DNA of 64,000 nt from Paenibacillus sp. JQZ6Y-1 (lineage in GTDB: Bacteria > Bacillota > Bacilli > Paenibacillales > Paenibacillaceae). A program made the translations under genes and the position numbers. Below, in pieces: positions 50,744 to 58,889 of this stretch. Location of the stretch: NCBI RefSeq assembly GCF_040719145.1, contig NZ_JBFDUZ010000004.1, positions 248,001 through 312,000 on the forward strand, given 5' to 3'. Positions within the stretch are counted from its first letter, which is position 1. Each line of letters starts with the position of its first letter. The notes beneath the pieces are model-generated. The model had not been told where the DNA came from. It saw only the letters and a program-made list of their open reading frames with translations, and searched no databases.

Positions 50744-52444
50744 GTGGAGAACCCAAATTTGACTCCTTCTAACTTTATTAAAACAATCATTACCGACGAC
50801 CTGAAGTCCGGCAAAGTGAACAAGATTGTGACTCGTTTCCCGCCGGAGCCAAACGGTTATCTGCATATCGGTCACGCCAAAGCCATCTGGGTGAATTTTG
50901 CGCTGGCTGACGAATTTGGTGGCAAAACGCATCTTCGCTTTGACGATACGAATCCTGCCAAGGAAGACGAAGAGTATGTCCGTTCCATCGAGGAAGATGT
51001 AAAATGGCTGGGCTATGAATGGGAAGGCAAATATTTTGCTTCCGATTACTTCGACTTTATGTACGAAAAAGCTGAGCTGCTGATCACCAAAGGTCTTGCC
51101 TATGTGGACGACCAAACGGCTGACCAAATCCGCGAAAATCGTGGTACGCTGACCGAGCCGGGCAAAGACAGCCCGTACCGTAATCGCAGTGTAGAAGAGA
51201 ATATGGAGCTGTTCCGCCAGATGCGTGACGGCAAATTCGGCAATGGGGAAAAAGTGCTGCGCGCCAAGATCGACATGTCCTCGCCGAACATCAATATGCG
51301 CGATCCGGTTATTTACCGTATTGCTCATCTGGAGCATCACAACACAGGCGACAAATGGTGCATCTACCCGATGTACACCTTTGCTCATCCGTTGGAAGAC
51401 GCGTACGAGAATATTACGCATTCCTTGTGTACCGTGGAGTTTGAAGACCAACGTCCATTTTACGACTGGGTCATCCGCGAGTGTGATGTGGATGCCGAGC
51501 CGCATCAATATGAATACGGTCGCTTAAATGTAGCCCAAACGCTGACCAGTAAGCGTAAGCTGAAGCTTCTCGTCGACGAGAATATCGTAGACGGCTGGGA
51601 TGATCCGCGTATGCCAACGATCTCCGGTCTGCGCCGTCGTGGCTTCACACCGGAAGCGCTGCGCTCATTCGTATTCGAGACAGGGATTTCCAAAAGCCAA
51701 GGCATTGTCGATCTGCAAATGCTGGATCACTTTGTCCGTGAAGATTTGAAATTAAAAGTACCGCGTACGATGGGTGTACTGCGTCCGCTGAAAGTCGTCA
51801 TTACCAACTATCCCGAAGGACAAGTGGAAATGCTGGATGCAGAAAATAACCCAGAGAACGAAGAGATGGGTATCCGTCAGATTCCGTTCTCGCGCGAAAT
51901 CTATATCGAGCAAGATGACTTTATGGAAGAGCCGCCTGCCAAGTATCATCGTCTGTATCCCGGCAATGAAGTGCGTCTGAAGCACGCATACTTCATTAAA
52001 TGCAATGATTTCGTTAAGGATGCCGACGGCAATGTGACAGAGATTCATTGTACGTACGATCCTGAAACGAAGAGTGGCACGGGCTTTACTGGTCGCAAAG
52101 TGAAAGGCACGATTCACTGGGTCGAAGCGACACAAGCCGTACCAGCGGAATTCCGTCTGTACGAGCCGCTGATCAAAGCCGAGGAAGAAGAACTGGTGGA
52201 AGAGACTGCTGGTGGAAACGATGAGATTCCAGAAAAGACATTCCTCGACTCCATCAACCCGAACTCGCTGGAAGTCGTTCATGGCTTTGTGGAACCGGGT
52301 CTGAAAGATTCCCAAGGGTACGATCGCTATCAATTTTTCCGTCACGGTTATTTCAGTGCTGATCCGAAATACACCATGCCGGGCGATCCTGTGTTCAACC
52401 TTGTCGTATCTATGAAGAGTTCGTTTAAACTGCCAAAAGCGTAA
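50744..52444 (+). CDS. glnS: Glutaminyl-tRNA synthetase
   Basis: Class I aminoacyl-tRNA synthetase charging tRNA-Gln, 566 residues. The HIGH motif lies in [15 protein letters not shown] near residue 35, and the KMSKS equivalent is LTSKRKL. The catalytic core reads [13 protein letters not shown] and [12 protein letters not shown], with the two C-terminal anticodon-binding beta-barrels ([38 protein letters not shown]). The GTG start lies nine bases after GAAAGG; an in-frame TTG upstream is less likely. Most Bacillota lack GlnRS and use GatCAB instead, so this gene was probably acquired by an ancestor. No T-box leader is visible. Confidence 0.96.
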   Translation: MENPNLTPSNFIKTIITDDLKSGKVNKIVTRFPPEPNGYLHIGHAKAIWVNFALADEFGGKTHLRFDDTNPAKEDEEYVRSIEEDVKWLGYEWEGKYFASDYFDFMYEKAELLITKGLAYVDDQTADQIRENRGTLTEPGKDSPYRNRSVEENMELFRQMRDGKFGNGEKVLRAKIDMSSPNINMRDPVIYRIAHLEHHNTGDKWCIYPMYTFAHPLEDAYENITHSLCTVEFEDQRPFYDWVIRECDVDAEPHQYEYGRLNVAQTLTSKRKLKLLVDENIVDGWDDPRMPTISGLRRRGFTPEALRSFVFETGISKSQGIVDLQMLDHFVREDLKLKVPRTMGVLRPLKVVITNYPEGQVEMLDAENNPENEEMGIRQIPFSREIYIEQDDFMEEPPAKYHRLYPGNEVRLKHAYFIKCNDFVKDADGNVTEIHCTYDPETKSGTGFTGRKVKGTIHWVEATQAVPAEFRLYEPLIKAEEEELVEETAGGNDEIPEKTFLDSINPNSLEVVHGFVEPGLKDSQGYDRYQFFRHGYFSADPKYTMPGDPVFNLVVSMKSSFKLPKA

Positions 52445-52510
52445 TGACAATACGGGTTTATCGTAATAGTAATACAGATCTCGCATAGCAGCAGTACAGC
52501 TAAGACTATC

Positions 52511-52551
52511 AAAAAAGTCGCGACTCCTATAAAGGAAATCGCGACTTTTTT
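52511..52551. terminator. Bidirectional terminator
   Basis: AAAAAAGTCGCGA pairs with TCGCGACTTTTTT between glnS and a convergent MFS gene. Confidence 0.93.
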
Positions 52552-52646
52552 GGTATTTGTAATGAAATAACTAGATGGATATACAGAGATGCACTTCATG
52601 ATCGATTCCTTGGCTTACCGTTCTTCTGCCATGTCCATTCCTATGC

Positions 52647-53846
52647 TCATATCTCTTCATCCGGCAAATGGTAATCGGTACGCCGAATATTCAGCCACAT
52701 CAAGGCAAAGCCAATCGCACCCATGAGCGATAGTGCTACACCCGCCAGATACATTTGCTCGGAGCCGAAATTCTGAAACAACCAGCCGCCGAGAAAACCA
52801 GCAACGACGCCAGATACACCGCTCCATGTCATCGTATACAATGCCTGCCCGGAGCTGCGGAACGCATTGGGTACGAACATCATCGTCAATTGTGTACCGA
52901 CATAGAAGTATCCGCCAAAGGTTACGGCATGCAGTAGCTGGATAAAAATAACCTGCATCGGACTAATCGCTTCTGCCATCAGCAGCCAGCGTAGCGTGAA
53001 TAACAGACTGACCAGCGCCAGCCAACCGATCATAAAGGATACTTTGCGCTTCAGAAAACGGTCGAACAACAGAAACAGCGCCGCTTCAAAGATCGAGGAT
53101 GCGAACACTGCCCAGCCGACCATGCTTTTGCTGCCGCCCAGCTCGATTACATACAGAGAGATAAACGTACTGTTCATCATATTCGGAATCGAAACGAGCA
53201 CACCTAGCACGATAAAGCCGATAAAATACAAATTACTGCCAATCTGTTTCAATGCTGTCAAATTCAATGACGCACCGCCGCCGGGCTGCTTAACCTGCGC
53301 TGGTAGCATCAACATAAGCGCAATGGCTACCAATAACAGCATTGTAAACACATTACCGATGCGTGGCACACCAAGATAATCAATGATCGGTCCAGCACAG
53401 ACGGCAGTTAGCGCCCAACCGAGCGAGCCGTACAGACGAAATCCACCGAATTTGTACGGCGTGCCATCAATATAATTCAGAATGAGCGTACTGGATTGCG
53501 CAAACATGGGCGTTTGGAAAAAGAAGAAGCATGCCATCACGATATACATCACAACATAATCATTCAAATGAAAAACGATCTGAACGAGCAGCAGCGTACC
53601 AGTCATCATGAGCAGCAAGACAAGCCGCACATTTTGCATCCGGTCGCCCAGATAGCCCCAGAATGGGTTGGCAAATAACGATACAAAAGGTCCAATCGCC
53701 ATCAATGCACCGATTTCACTTTGCGTCATGCCAATATCCTGCAAATATAATTGAAAGAAGCTGGTGAAGATCACCATCGTTCCGTAAATAAAAAAGGTAT
53801 ACCACCGAAGTGTGGTAAAAGCAGATTTGGCAGGGTATGAATCCAC
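52647..53846 (-). CDS. MFS transporter (MFS_1-like/NupG-like)
   Basis: A 399-residue major facilitator with twelve membrane segments. The N-terminal TTLRWYTFFIYGTMVIFTSF and DIGMTQSEIGALMAIGPFVS, followed by NPFWGYLGDRMQNVR, resemble the MFS_1-like group that includes LacY/NupG relatives and many Bacillus YwbF-type proteins. The second-half repeat KRKVSFMIGWLALVS is conserved. The GTG at 53846 is chosen because AAAGGA lies ten bases upstream; the frame extends another 49 codons without a credible site. Substrate unknown. Downstream it shares a terminator with glnS. Confidence 0.85.
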   Translation of the reverse strand: MDSYPAKSAFTTLRWYTFFIYGTMVIFTSFFQLYLQDIGMTQSEIGALMAIGPFVSLFANPFWGYLGDRMQNVRLVLLLMMTGTLLLVQIVFHLNDYVVMYIVMACFFFFQTPMFAQSSTLILNYIDGTPYKFGGFRLYGSLGWALTAVCAGPIIDYLGVPRIGNVFTMLLLVAIALMLMLPAQVKQPGGGASLNLTALKQIGSNLYFIGFIVLGVLVSIPNMMNSTFISLYVIELGGSKSMVGWAVFASSIFEAALFLLFDRFLKRKVSFMIGWLALVSLLFTLRWLLMAEAISPMQVIFIQLLHAVTFGGYFYVGTQLTMMFVPNAFRSSGQALYTMTWSGVSGVVAGFLGGWLFQNFGSEQMYLAGVALSLMGAIGFALMWLNIRRTDYHLPDEEI

Positions 53847-54232
53847 AATGCGACAATCCTTTCCATGGGACATTGCATTTACTGTATCATTAGTTGTAAG
53901 GGGATACAAACGATTTTGTATGAAAATGCGGCTATCGGCGAGTTTGTGAATCCCAATGTATGGTAGCGCGAGTGAACATAGTTGAACGGGCACAAAATGT
54001 AGGCTAGATCGCTAGTATGGCTATAGATGGAATGCGGATCGCGGTGTTTATGAACATGCAGATTGTATCTGCTTCGATCCAGCTGGTAACTACATGCTAT
54101 GAAAATGTAGAACTATTGCAGCTTATTTTACACAGGCTTGGAATGAAAACGGCTTGCAGCCGCTAGGCATTTCCATCGATCATAGAATACAGAGAACGCA
54201 GATGAAGATACGCAGCAGAGAGGATGAATACG
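53847..54232. other. Divergent intergenic region
   Basis: No gene, palindrome or repeat stands out in this 386-base gap between the MFS gene and mobA. Confidence 0.5.
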
Positions 54233-54922
54233 ATGAACACACAGCGAAGTGACAGAAAAGCGATAACCGCAGGCATTATACTAGCTGGCGGACAATCCAG
54301 ACGGATGGGGAGAGATAAGGCGCTACTGAATATAGGTGGCAAAACGGTCATCGAACGGGTAAAGGCGGCAGTGGAGCCATGTGTGGGTCAGCTCTGTCTG
54401 GCTTCCGCATCGGATCGAGGGTATGAATTTCTGCATTTGCCGATGGCGCCAGATGAGTTTCCGGGTCATGGTCCGTTGTCGGGTCTATACGCAGGCATGA
54501 ATGCGATGGATGCGGAATGGTATGTGCTGAGTGCATGTGATCTGCCATTTGCCAGTACGAGTTTATTGGAGCATTTGCTGGATCAGGCGTATGATTACGA
54601 TTTCCAGAAAGGGGATATTCCGCTTATGCAGGTGGTCATCCCATCCTATGATGATCGTATGCACCCGCTGTATGGAGTGTATCATCATAGTGTGCGTGCA
54701 TCACTGGCGGAGGCGTTGCAGCAAAGACAATTCAAGGTGATGGATTGGGTAGATCAGCATAATTTGATGGAGGTGCCGCTGGAAGGTGTATTGAAACGGC
54801 TGCCGCCACAGCTACAGGAGAGCAACGATCTGACAGAATGGTGTCTGTACAATATGAATGATCCAGAAGCATATGAGCAAGCACGCCATCTGCATATTTT
54901 AAACAAGCCGTTCGACTCCTAA
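54233..54922 (+). CDS. mobA: Molybdenum cofactor guanylyltransferase
   Basis: A 229-residue nucleotidyltransferase that joins GMP to molybdopterin cofactor, giving the bis-MGD form used by DMSO-reductase-type enzymes. The N-terminal signature AGIILAGGQSRRMGRDKALL is exact, with the Rossmann-type continuation, then FPGHGPLSGLYAGM and LSACDLPFAS. The C-terminal region (about 155-229) is typical. AGAGAGG lies nine bases before the ATG at 54233. The gene ends in a hairpin that starts inside its last codons. The next gene encodes a chaperone for such enzymes, but no molybdoenzyme is in the window. Confidence 0.93.
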   Translation: MNTQRSDRKAITAGIILAGGQSRRMGRDKALLNIGGKTVIERVKAAVEPCVGQLCLASASDRGYEFLHLPMAPDEFPGHGPLSGLYAGMNAMDAEWYVLSACDLPFASTSLLEHLLDQAYDYDFQKGDIPLMQVVIPSYDDRMHPLYGVYHHSVRASLAEALQQRQFKVMDWVDQHNLMEVPLEGVLKRLPPQLQESNDLTEWCLYNMNDPEAYEQARHLHILNKPFDS

Positions 54923-55039
54923 AGGCGAGTCGTAAGGGCTTTTGTTTGTGACATCATGACATCAGACACGATTTTGTCAGTTAATCTTTGGAAAATGATG
55001 ACTATTGTATGAACGTATGTGTAAAACAAACATAAACTT

Positions 55040-55055
55040 TGTGATATCGGTTACA
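55040..55055. promoter_or_regulatory. Fnr-like box upstream of torD-like gene
   Basis: TGTGATATCGGTTACA matches the Fnr consensus TGTGA-N6-TCACA with one change (TTACA). It lies about 150 bases before the chaperone gene, so anaerobic induction is plausible. Confidence 0.5.
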
Positions 55056-55205
55056 ATATAGTCAAGTCCAAAACCAAATCCCTAAGAATTGCAACAGGTT
55101 ACAGCCTGCCTGCCTAACCAACGGCATGGCGTAAAGGGAATAGTGCAATCATAGTTGAAATGACATCATATTTTAAGTGAAAAAAATCACAAGGAGTGTA
55201 TTGAC

Positions 55206-55874
55206 ATGACGGTGAATGCAGAAGTGAAGACACATACAGATTGGTTATACAGCCGGGTCATGACGTATCGTTTATTGAGTGAAATGCTGCAACGCAAGCC
55301 TACCCTTTCCAAGCTGATCGAATGGCGGCGGGAAGCGGGACGGGTGTTACAGCTCTCTGCTCGTCCTCACACATTGCTGCTCACGCTTGACGATACACCC
55401 CTTGCCAATATCATTCAGGATGCGAATCAGCAGTGCTGTGTATATGAGCAGTTAATCGAGCAGCATGGATTACCGTTGGGAATTCGGGCAGCACAATATG
55501 TGCGTGCTGGTCAGGAACCGTGTGAATATGAAGCGATGCTGAACTCGGTATATTCCCGTGCAGGTATTACGTTTAAAAAGACTGCTCAGGAAACGGATGA
55601 TCATATCGGCATTGAGCTGGAATTTATGTCGCTGCTGGCGGAACGATTGGCGGAGAGTGAAGGCAATACGCTGGAGCAGATCAATGTCATTCAAGCACAG
55701 CTGGACTTTATGGAGCATTATTTGCAGCCGTGGGTACCGGCGTTATGCCAGCAATTGCAACAACAGGCAACCCATTCGCTGTATGGACAATGGGCAGATA
55801 TGGTGCTTGCTTATTTGGAGCAGGATCAGGAAGACCTGCGCCATTATGCTGCCGAATTGCGTTATGCTCAATAA
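55206..55874 (+). CDS. TorD/DmsD-family chaperone
   Basis: A 222-residue all-helical protein of the TorD/NarJ group, which guides molybdoenzymes through cofactor loading and Tat export. The start RVMTYRLLSEMLQRKPTL, the central EYEAMLNSVYSRAG and the conserved HIGIELEFMSLLAERLA are typical; the end has the usual FMEHYLQPWVPALC. AAGGAG precedes the ATG. It follows mobA with an Fnr-like site between, both fitting an anaerobic molybdoenzyme; the enzyme itself is not in the next 8 kb. The partner could be a nitrate, TMAO or DMSO reductase. Confidence 0.8.
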   Translation: MTVNAEVKTHTDWLYSRVMTYRLLSEMLQRKPTLSKLIEWRREAGRVLQLSARPHTLLLTLDDTPLANIIQDANQQCCVYEQLIEQHGLPLGIRAAQYVRAGQEPCEYEAMLNSVYSRAGITFKKTAQETDDHIGIELEFMSLLAERLAESEGNTLEQINVIQAQLDFMEHYLQPWVPALCQQLQQQATHSLYGQWADMVLAYLEQDQEDLRHYAAELRYAQ

Positions 55875-56064
55875 TTTGGCAAGGAATGGACGTACGGGCG
55901 CTTGATATCTCCCACAGCGCAGACTTTATACACTACGATGTAATATAGATTAAGTAATAGAAATATCACTGTATAAAATGTTATTTTTATACAATAAATA
56001 GCGGGAAAGCGGAGTCAAGCGAAGCTGAATTGTCCAATGGAGTAGTAAAGGGAGGTTGACCACC

Positions 56065-56265
56065 TTGAACGAGCACAAAGGCATGTTGCCAAAGATCGTC
56101 GTCCGATCGTGTGAAGTGGAGAGGGAATTTCCATCGTTGGACTGGGCTAGACAGTTTGCACGCAAGGAGCTGGTGCCGCATGAGATCAATTTTGTGGTTA
56201 GTGATATGCAGACCGGTGAGATCTTCATGGATGTACGCTTTCCCGCACGCACAACAATCCCCTGA
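56065..56265 (+). CDS. Small protein of unknown function
   Basis: A 66-residue protein. The TTG start lies nine bases after a strong AAAGGGAGG; an in-frame TTG directly against that site is too close. The sequence (MLPKIVVRSCEVEREFPSL, then INFVVSDMQTGEIFMDVRF) predicts a helix between beta strands, with one Cys. No family is recognised. Its stop is three bases from that of the convergent kinase gene, and one terminator hairpin covers both stops. Confidence 0.6.
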   Translation: MNEHKGMLPKIVVRSCEVEREFPSLDWARQFARKELVPHEINFVVSDMQTGEIFMDVRFPARTTIP

Positions 56266-56290
56266 GCCTTAGGCTTCAGGGGATTGTTGT
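56251..56290. terminator. Terminator covering two stop codons
   Basis: ACAACAATCCCCTGA pairs with TCAGGGGATTGTTGT (inner GCCT/AGGC). The hairpin contains the stop codons of both the small protein gene and the convergent PfkB-type gene. Confidence 0.9.
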
Positions 56291-57222
56291 ATGTCGATAT
56301 GATTGCCGATGCGGTACACATCTTCCATATCCAGTATACCGGCTCCGGGGTATAGTGCACAGGCACTTCCGCAAGCGGCACCCAATCGCAGCATAGCACG
56401 GGTAGAACCGCCACGACTGGCGGATACCAGCATGCCTGCCATCATCGCATCGCCGCTACCGAGCGCGCTGACGATGGACAGTTGCGGTACGGAAACCTCA
56501 TAGAAATTGCCTGTCGAGCGTTCGGCGGCAATCGCGCCTTCGGCACCGAGCGAGATAACCGGCATTTCCACACCATAATCCATCATCGCGGTCAGCGCTT
56601 GACGCAAGCGCTTGGGACGATCTGCTGAATCAGGCGAGATGCCTGCCCACTGACATGCTTCCTGCTCATTGGGCTTGATCAGATACGGAGCTGCCTTGAT
56701 GCCGTGCATCAGCGCTTCGCCACTCGTATCCAGCGCGGTCGCCGCGCCATGTCGCCTTGCAATCTCGATCAGCCGTCCGTATAGCGGAGGAGGGCAGCCA
56801 TTGGGCATACTGCCGGAAAAGAGCACCCACTGCGAATGGGATGCCAGATTGGCAATCGCTTCTTCAACCCGATCCAGCTGTTGCACATTGACGCTGACCC
56901 CTTGCTCAATAAATTCGGTCTGTGTCTTCTGTTCCCGATCCAATACCGTAATGGCAAACCGGGTTTCGCCTTGGGCTTCGGTAAAGCGCGCCGGAATCTC
57001 TTCCTCCTGCAATAGCGAGATCAGTCGGTATCCGTTATGACCGGCTGCGAATCCGGCTGCTGTGACCGGCTCGCCGAACCGATGGATAATGCGCGCGGCG
57101 TTAACGCCTTTGCCGCCGGGCAGAATTAATCCGTGTGGGATGCGGTGTACTGTGTCGGGACGCAGCGTGGATACCTGATAGACAATATCCAGCGCCGCAT
57201 TAAGCGTGACCGTTGTAATCAT
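56269..57222 (-). CDS. 1-phosphofructokinase/tagatose-6-phosphate kinase (PfkB family)
   Basis: A 317-residue PfkB-family hexose-phosphate kinase. It starts MITTVTLNAALDIVYQV after AAGGAG; a 30-codon upstream extension is not supported. Substrate side: LPGGKGVNAARII (first PfkB motif region); ATP side: ALGSGDAMMAGML with catalytic Asp. This subgroup (FruK/LacC) phosphorylates fructose 1-phosphate or tagatose 6-phosphate. No phosphotransferase fructose genes or FruR are next to it, so assignment to fru or lac operon type is uncertain. Confidence 0.85.
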   Translation of the reverse strand: MITTVTLNAALDIVYQVSTLRPDTVHRIPHGLILPGGKGVNAARIIHRFGEPVTAAGFAAGHNGYRLISLLQEEEIPARFTEAQGETRFAITVLDREQKTQTEFIEQGVSVNVQQLDRVEEAIANLASHSQWVLFSGSMPNGCPPPLYGRLIEIARRHGAATALDTSGEALMHGIKAAPYLIKPNEQEACQWAGISPDSADRPKRLRQALTAMMDYGVEMPVISLGAEGAIAAERSTGNFYEVSVPQLSIVSALGSGDAMMAGMLVSASRGGSTRAMLRLGAACGSACALYPGAGILDMEDVYRIGNHIDIQQSPEA

Positions 57223-57331
57223 GCGTACATACTCCTTCAAAAACGTGTAGTGACGAGTGGATTGCCGTATCGGTACCGCAGTCTGTGTCACCACGTTCGT
57301 TTCATTGGGCAATTGCCGAACAAGACAAACA

Positions 57332-57646
57332 TCAGGAGATCAATTTTAACCCCACTGCTGACGTGACGATCATGGCGATAAACAGAATGCGCAATCCGCT
57401 TCTTGCTTCATTATACATAAGCATGCCGACAATTGCTCCGCCAACCGTTCCGATTCCTGTCCAGACCGCGTACGAGGTACCCATCGAGATGCCATTCATC
57501 GCAAGCGTCAGAAACGAAAAGCTGCCACCAAACGCCAGAATCATCAGCAATATATTCAGTAAGGAACGCTGCCGAACGAGTCGATTCATACAAATCACAC
57601 CAAGAATTTCAAAGCAGCCAGCAACAACCAGACTCAGCCAGTACAT
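57332..57646 (-). CDS. SMR-family transporter subunit (YkkD/YvdS type)
   Basis: A 104-residue small multidrug resistance protein with four membrane helices. It carries the conserved glutamate in helix 1 (CFEILGVICMNRLV), GTSYAVWTGIGTVGGAIVG in helix 3 and a Val/Ile-rich last helix. It overlaps the partner gene by 13 bases, so both are made together and are expected to form a heterodimer of opposite topologies, as for YkkCD, EbrAB and YvdRS. Export of cationic drugs or guanidinium-type compounds is likely. An AGGTGA site precedes the ATG. Confidence 0.88.
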   Translation of the reverse strand: MYWLSLVVAGCFEILGVICMNRLVRQRSLLNILLMILAFGGSFSFLTLAMNGISMGTSYAVWTGIGTVGGAIVGMLMYNEARSGLRILFIAMIVTSAVGLKLIS

Positions 57647-57996
57647 GATGCTTCACCTGCCTTTGCCGTTTCTTTGCTATCACTATCAGTCACCAGCTTC
57701 AAGCCGATCACGCCCGCCATCAGCAGCAGGATCAGACCGATCTTCGTCCATTGTACCGGTTCGCCGAAGATCAGCATCTCTGCCGCTACCGTGCCGCCGG
57801 TTCCGATTCCAGTAAATACAGCGTATACCGTGCCGACTGGCAAACGGCGGGATGCTTGAATAATAAGATAAAAGCTAGCGGCGATGCCGACAGCTGTCAG
57901 TGTCCATTCTCCCGGTGTCGTAGCGTGCTTCAGCCCGGATACCCAGACCACCTCGATCAAACCACCGATCAATACATATAACCAGTTGCGATTCAT
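57634..57996 (-). CDS. SMR-family transporter subunit (YkkC/YvdR type)
   Basis: A 120-residue SMR protein, partner of the next gene. Four helices, with the conserved Glu in GGLIEVVWVSGLKHA, TVYAVFTGIGTGGTVAAEM in helix 3 and a polar tail of about 17 residues after the last helix. The ATG at 57996 follows AAAGGAG by about ten bases; an in-frame GTG four codons upstream overlaps that site and is rejected. The TetR gene 125 bases upstream on the same strand is the probable regulator. I looked for a guanidine riboswitch upstream and saw none. Confidence 0.88.
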   Translation of the reverse strand: MNRNWLYVLIGGLIEVVWVSGLKHATTPGEWTLTAVGIAASFYLIIQASRRLPVGTVYAVFTGIGTGGTVAAEMLIFGEPVQWTKIGLILLLMAGVIGLKLVTDSDSKETAKAGEASCTG

Positions 57997-58016
57997 AATT
58001 GCGCTCACTCCTTTTG

Positions 58017-58058
58017 TATCTCTAATCTCGTATCTCTAATCTTGTATCTCTAATCTGT
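58017..58058. repeat. 14-base tandem repeat, three copies
   Basis: Three near-perfect copies of TATCTCTAATCTNG lie between the TetR gene and the SMR pair, upstream of the SMR ribosome site. They may be operators or slippage repeats. Confidence 0.8.
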
Positions 58059-58121
58059 ACCAGATGTAAATGTAGATGTCTTCCAAATCTTGATCGTTTC
58101 CGAACGTGGCGATTCCAACGA

Positions 58122-58715
58122 TCAGGACTGGTCGATAATGCCGCGCCAGTAGATGGGCCAGATCGTCTCCAGTCGCTGAATAGAGCGCTGATCCTGCCCA
58201 TACAGCATGTCGATCACGATGCCATCCGCACACGTCATATAAGCGCGCGCCGCTTGTTCCACCGTGACGATCAGCTTCAACGTATCCTGCTCCTGCTGCA
58301 ATTGATAATGAAACAGCTTGATTAGATGACGTTCCAGCTCATCCAGCATGGTATAGATTAATGGGAACACCTGCTGCTCCAATGCCTGTGGCGGGAAAAA
58401 AGACATGCGTACGACGAATTTGATCGTATCGTCGGTATGATACAACTCCAAAATATGATGAAGCAGTCCATGCAGCTGTTGCTCCAGCGTGTCCTGCCGA
58501 TGCTCCAATATATAGCGCATAATAGAATGCTGCTGTACGCGCGCTGCTCGTTTTAGCACCTTGTAAAACAGATCGGCTTTGCTGTCAAAATGCGCGTAGA
58601 TCGACGGCTTTTTGATTCCAGCTTCCGTAGCAATTTTGGCAAGGGAAGCTCCTTCGTATCCATCACGGGCAAAATGGGACAATCCGATATTGAGCAATTG
58701 ACTTTTCACATTCAC
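58122..58715 (-). CDS. TetR-family regulator of the SMR pair
   Basis: A 197-residue TetR repressor. The helix-turn-helix covers residues 10-50 (ASLAKIATEAGIKKPSIYAHF, with DSKADLF after it), a strong match to QacR/YfiR-type proteins. The C-terminal part is rich in aromatic residues and helical (MSFFPPQALEQQVF), suiting a drug-binding pocket. A perfect CTAACG/CGTTAG dyad lies 13 bases before the start, inside the expected promoter, indicating autoregulation. The SMR genes follow on the same strand, so drug-induced derepression of a three-gene unit is probable. AGGTGA precedes the ATG. Confidence 0.87.
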   Translation of the reverse strand: MNVKSQLLNIGLSHFARDGYEGASLAKIATEAGIKKPSIYAHFDSKADLFYKVLKRAARVQQHSIMRYILEHRQDTLEQQLHGLLHHILELYHTDDTIKFVVRMSFFPPQALEQQVFPLIYTMLDELERHLIKLFHYQLQQEQDTLKLIVTVEQAARAYMTCADGIVIDMLYGQDQRSIQRLETIWPIYWRGIIDQS

Positions 58716-58727
58716 AATATCACCTAC

Positions 58728-58741
58728 CTAACGGTCGTTAG
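58728..58741. promoter_or_regulatory. TetR operator candidate
   Basis: CTAACGGTCGTTAG, a 6-2-6 dyad directly upstream of the TetR gene, is followed by TTAAAATAGTATC, a possible -10 on the other strand. It resembles short operators of the QacR/AcrR group. Confidence 0.6.
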
Positions 58742-58808
58742 TTAAAATAGTATCACCCCAAATTCGGGATGTCAAACGGGTATGGAAAAGAACTATGGGC
58801 AATAGAAA

Positions 58809-58848
58809 AGCAGGCTCTGCTACATTGTCTGTGTAGGAGAGCCTGCTT
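58809..58848. terminator. Terminator of the phospholipase-D-like gene
   Basis: AAGCAGGCTCT pairs with AGAGCCTGCTT, with inner TACA/TGTA; on the minus strand TTTTCT follows. It lies just past the stop at 58890. Confidence 0.85.
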
Positions 58849-58889
58849 GGGTATTAATAGATTTGAAGTGCAACGTATTCGTTAGAATA

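Noticed and set aside
50558-51508. 316-codon minus-strand frame opposite glnS
   Set aside because: Antisense to conserved GlnRS core; no recognisable family.
57997-58121. Guanidine (ykkC-type) riboswitch before the SMR pair
   Set aside because: The gap is short and filled with a 14-base tandem repeat; conserved riboswitch parts are not seen.
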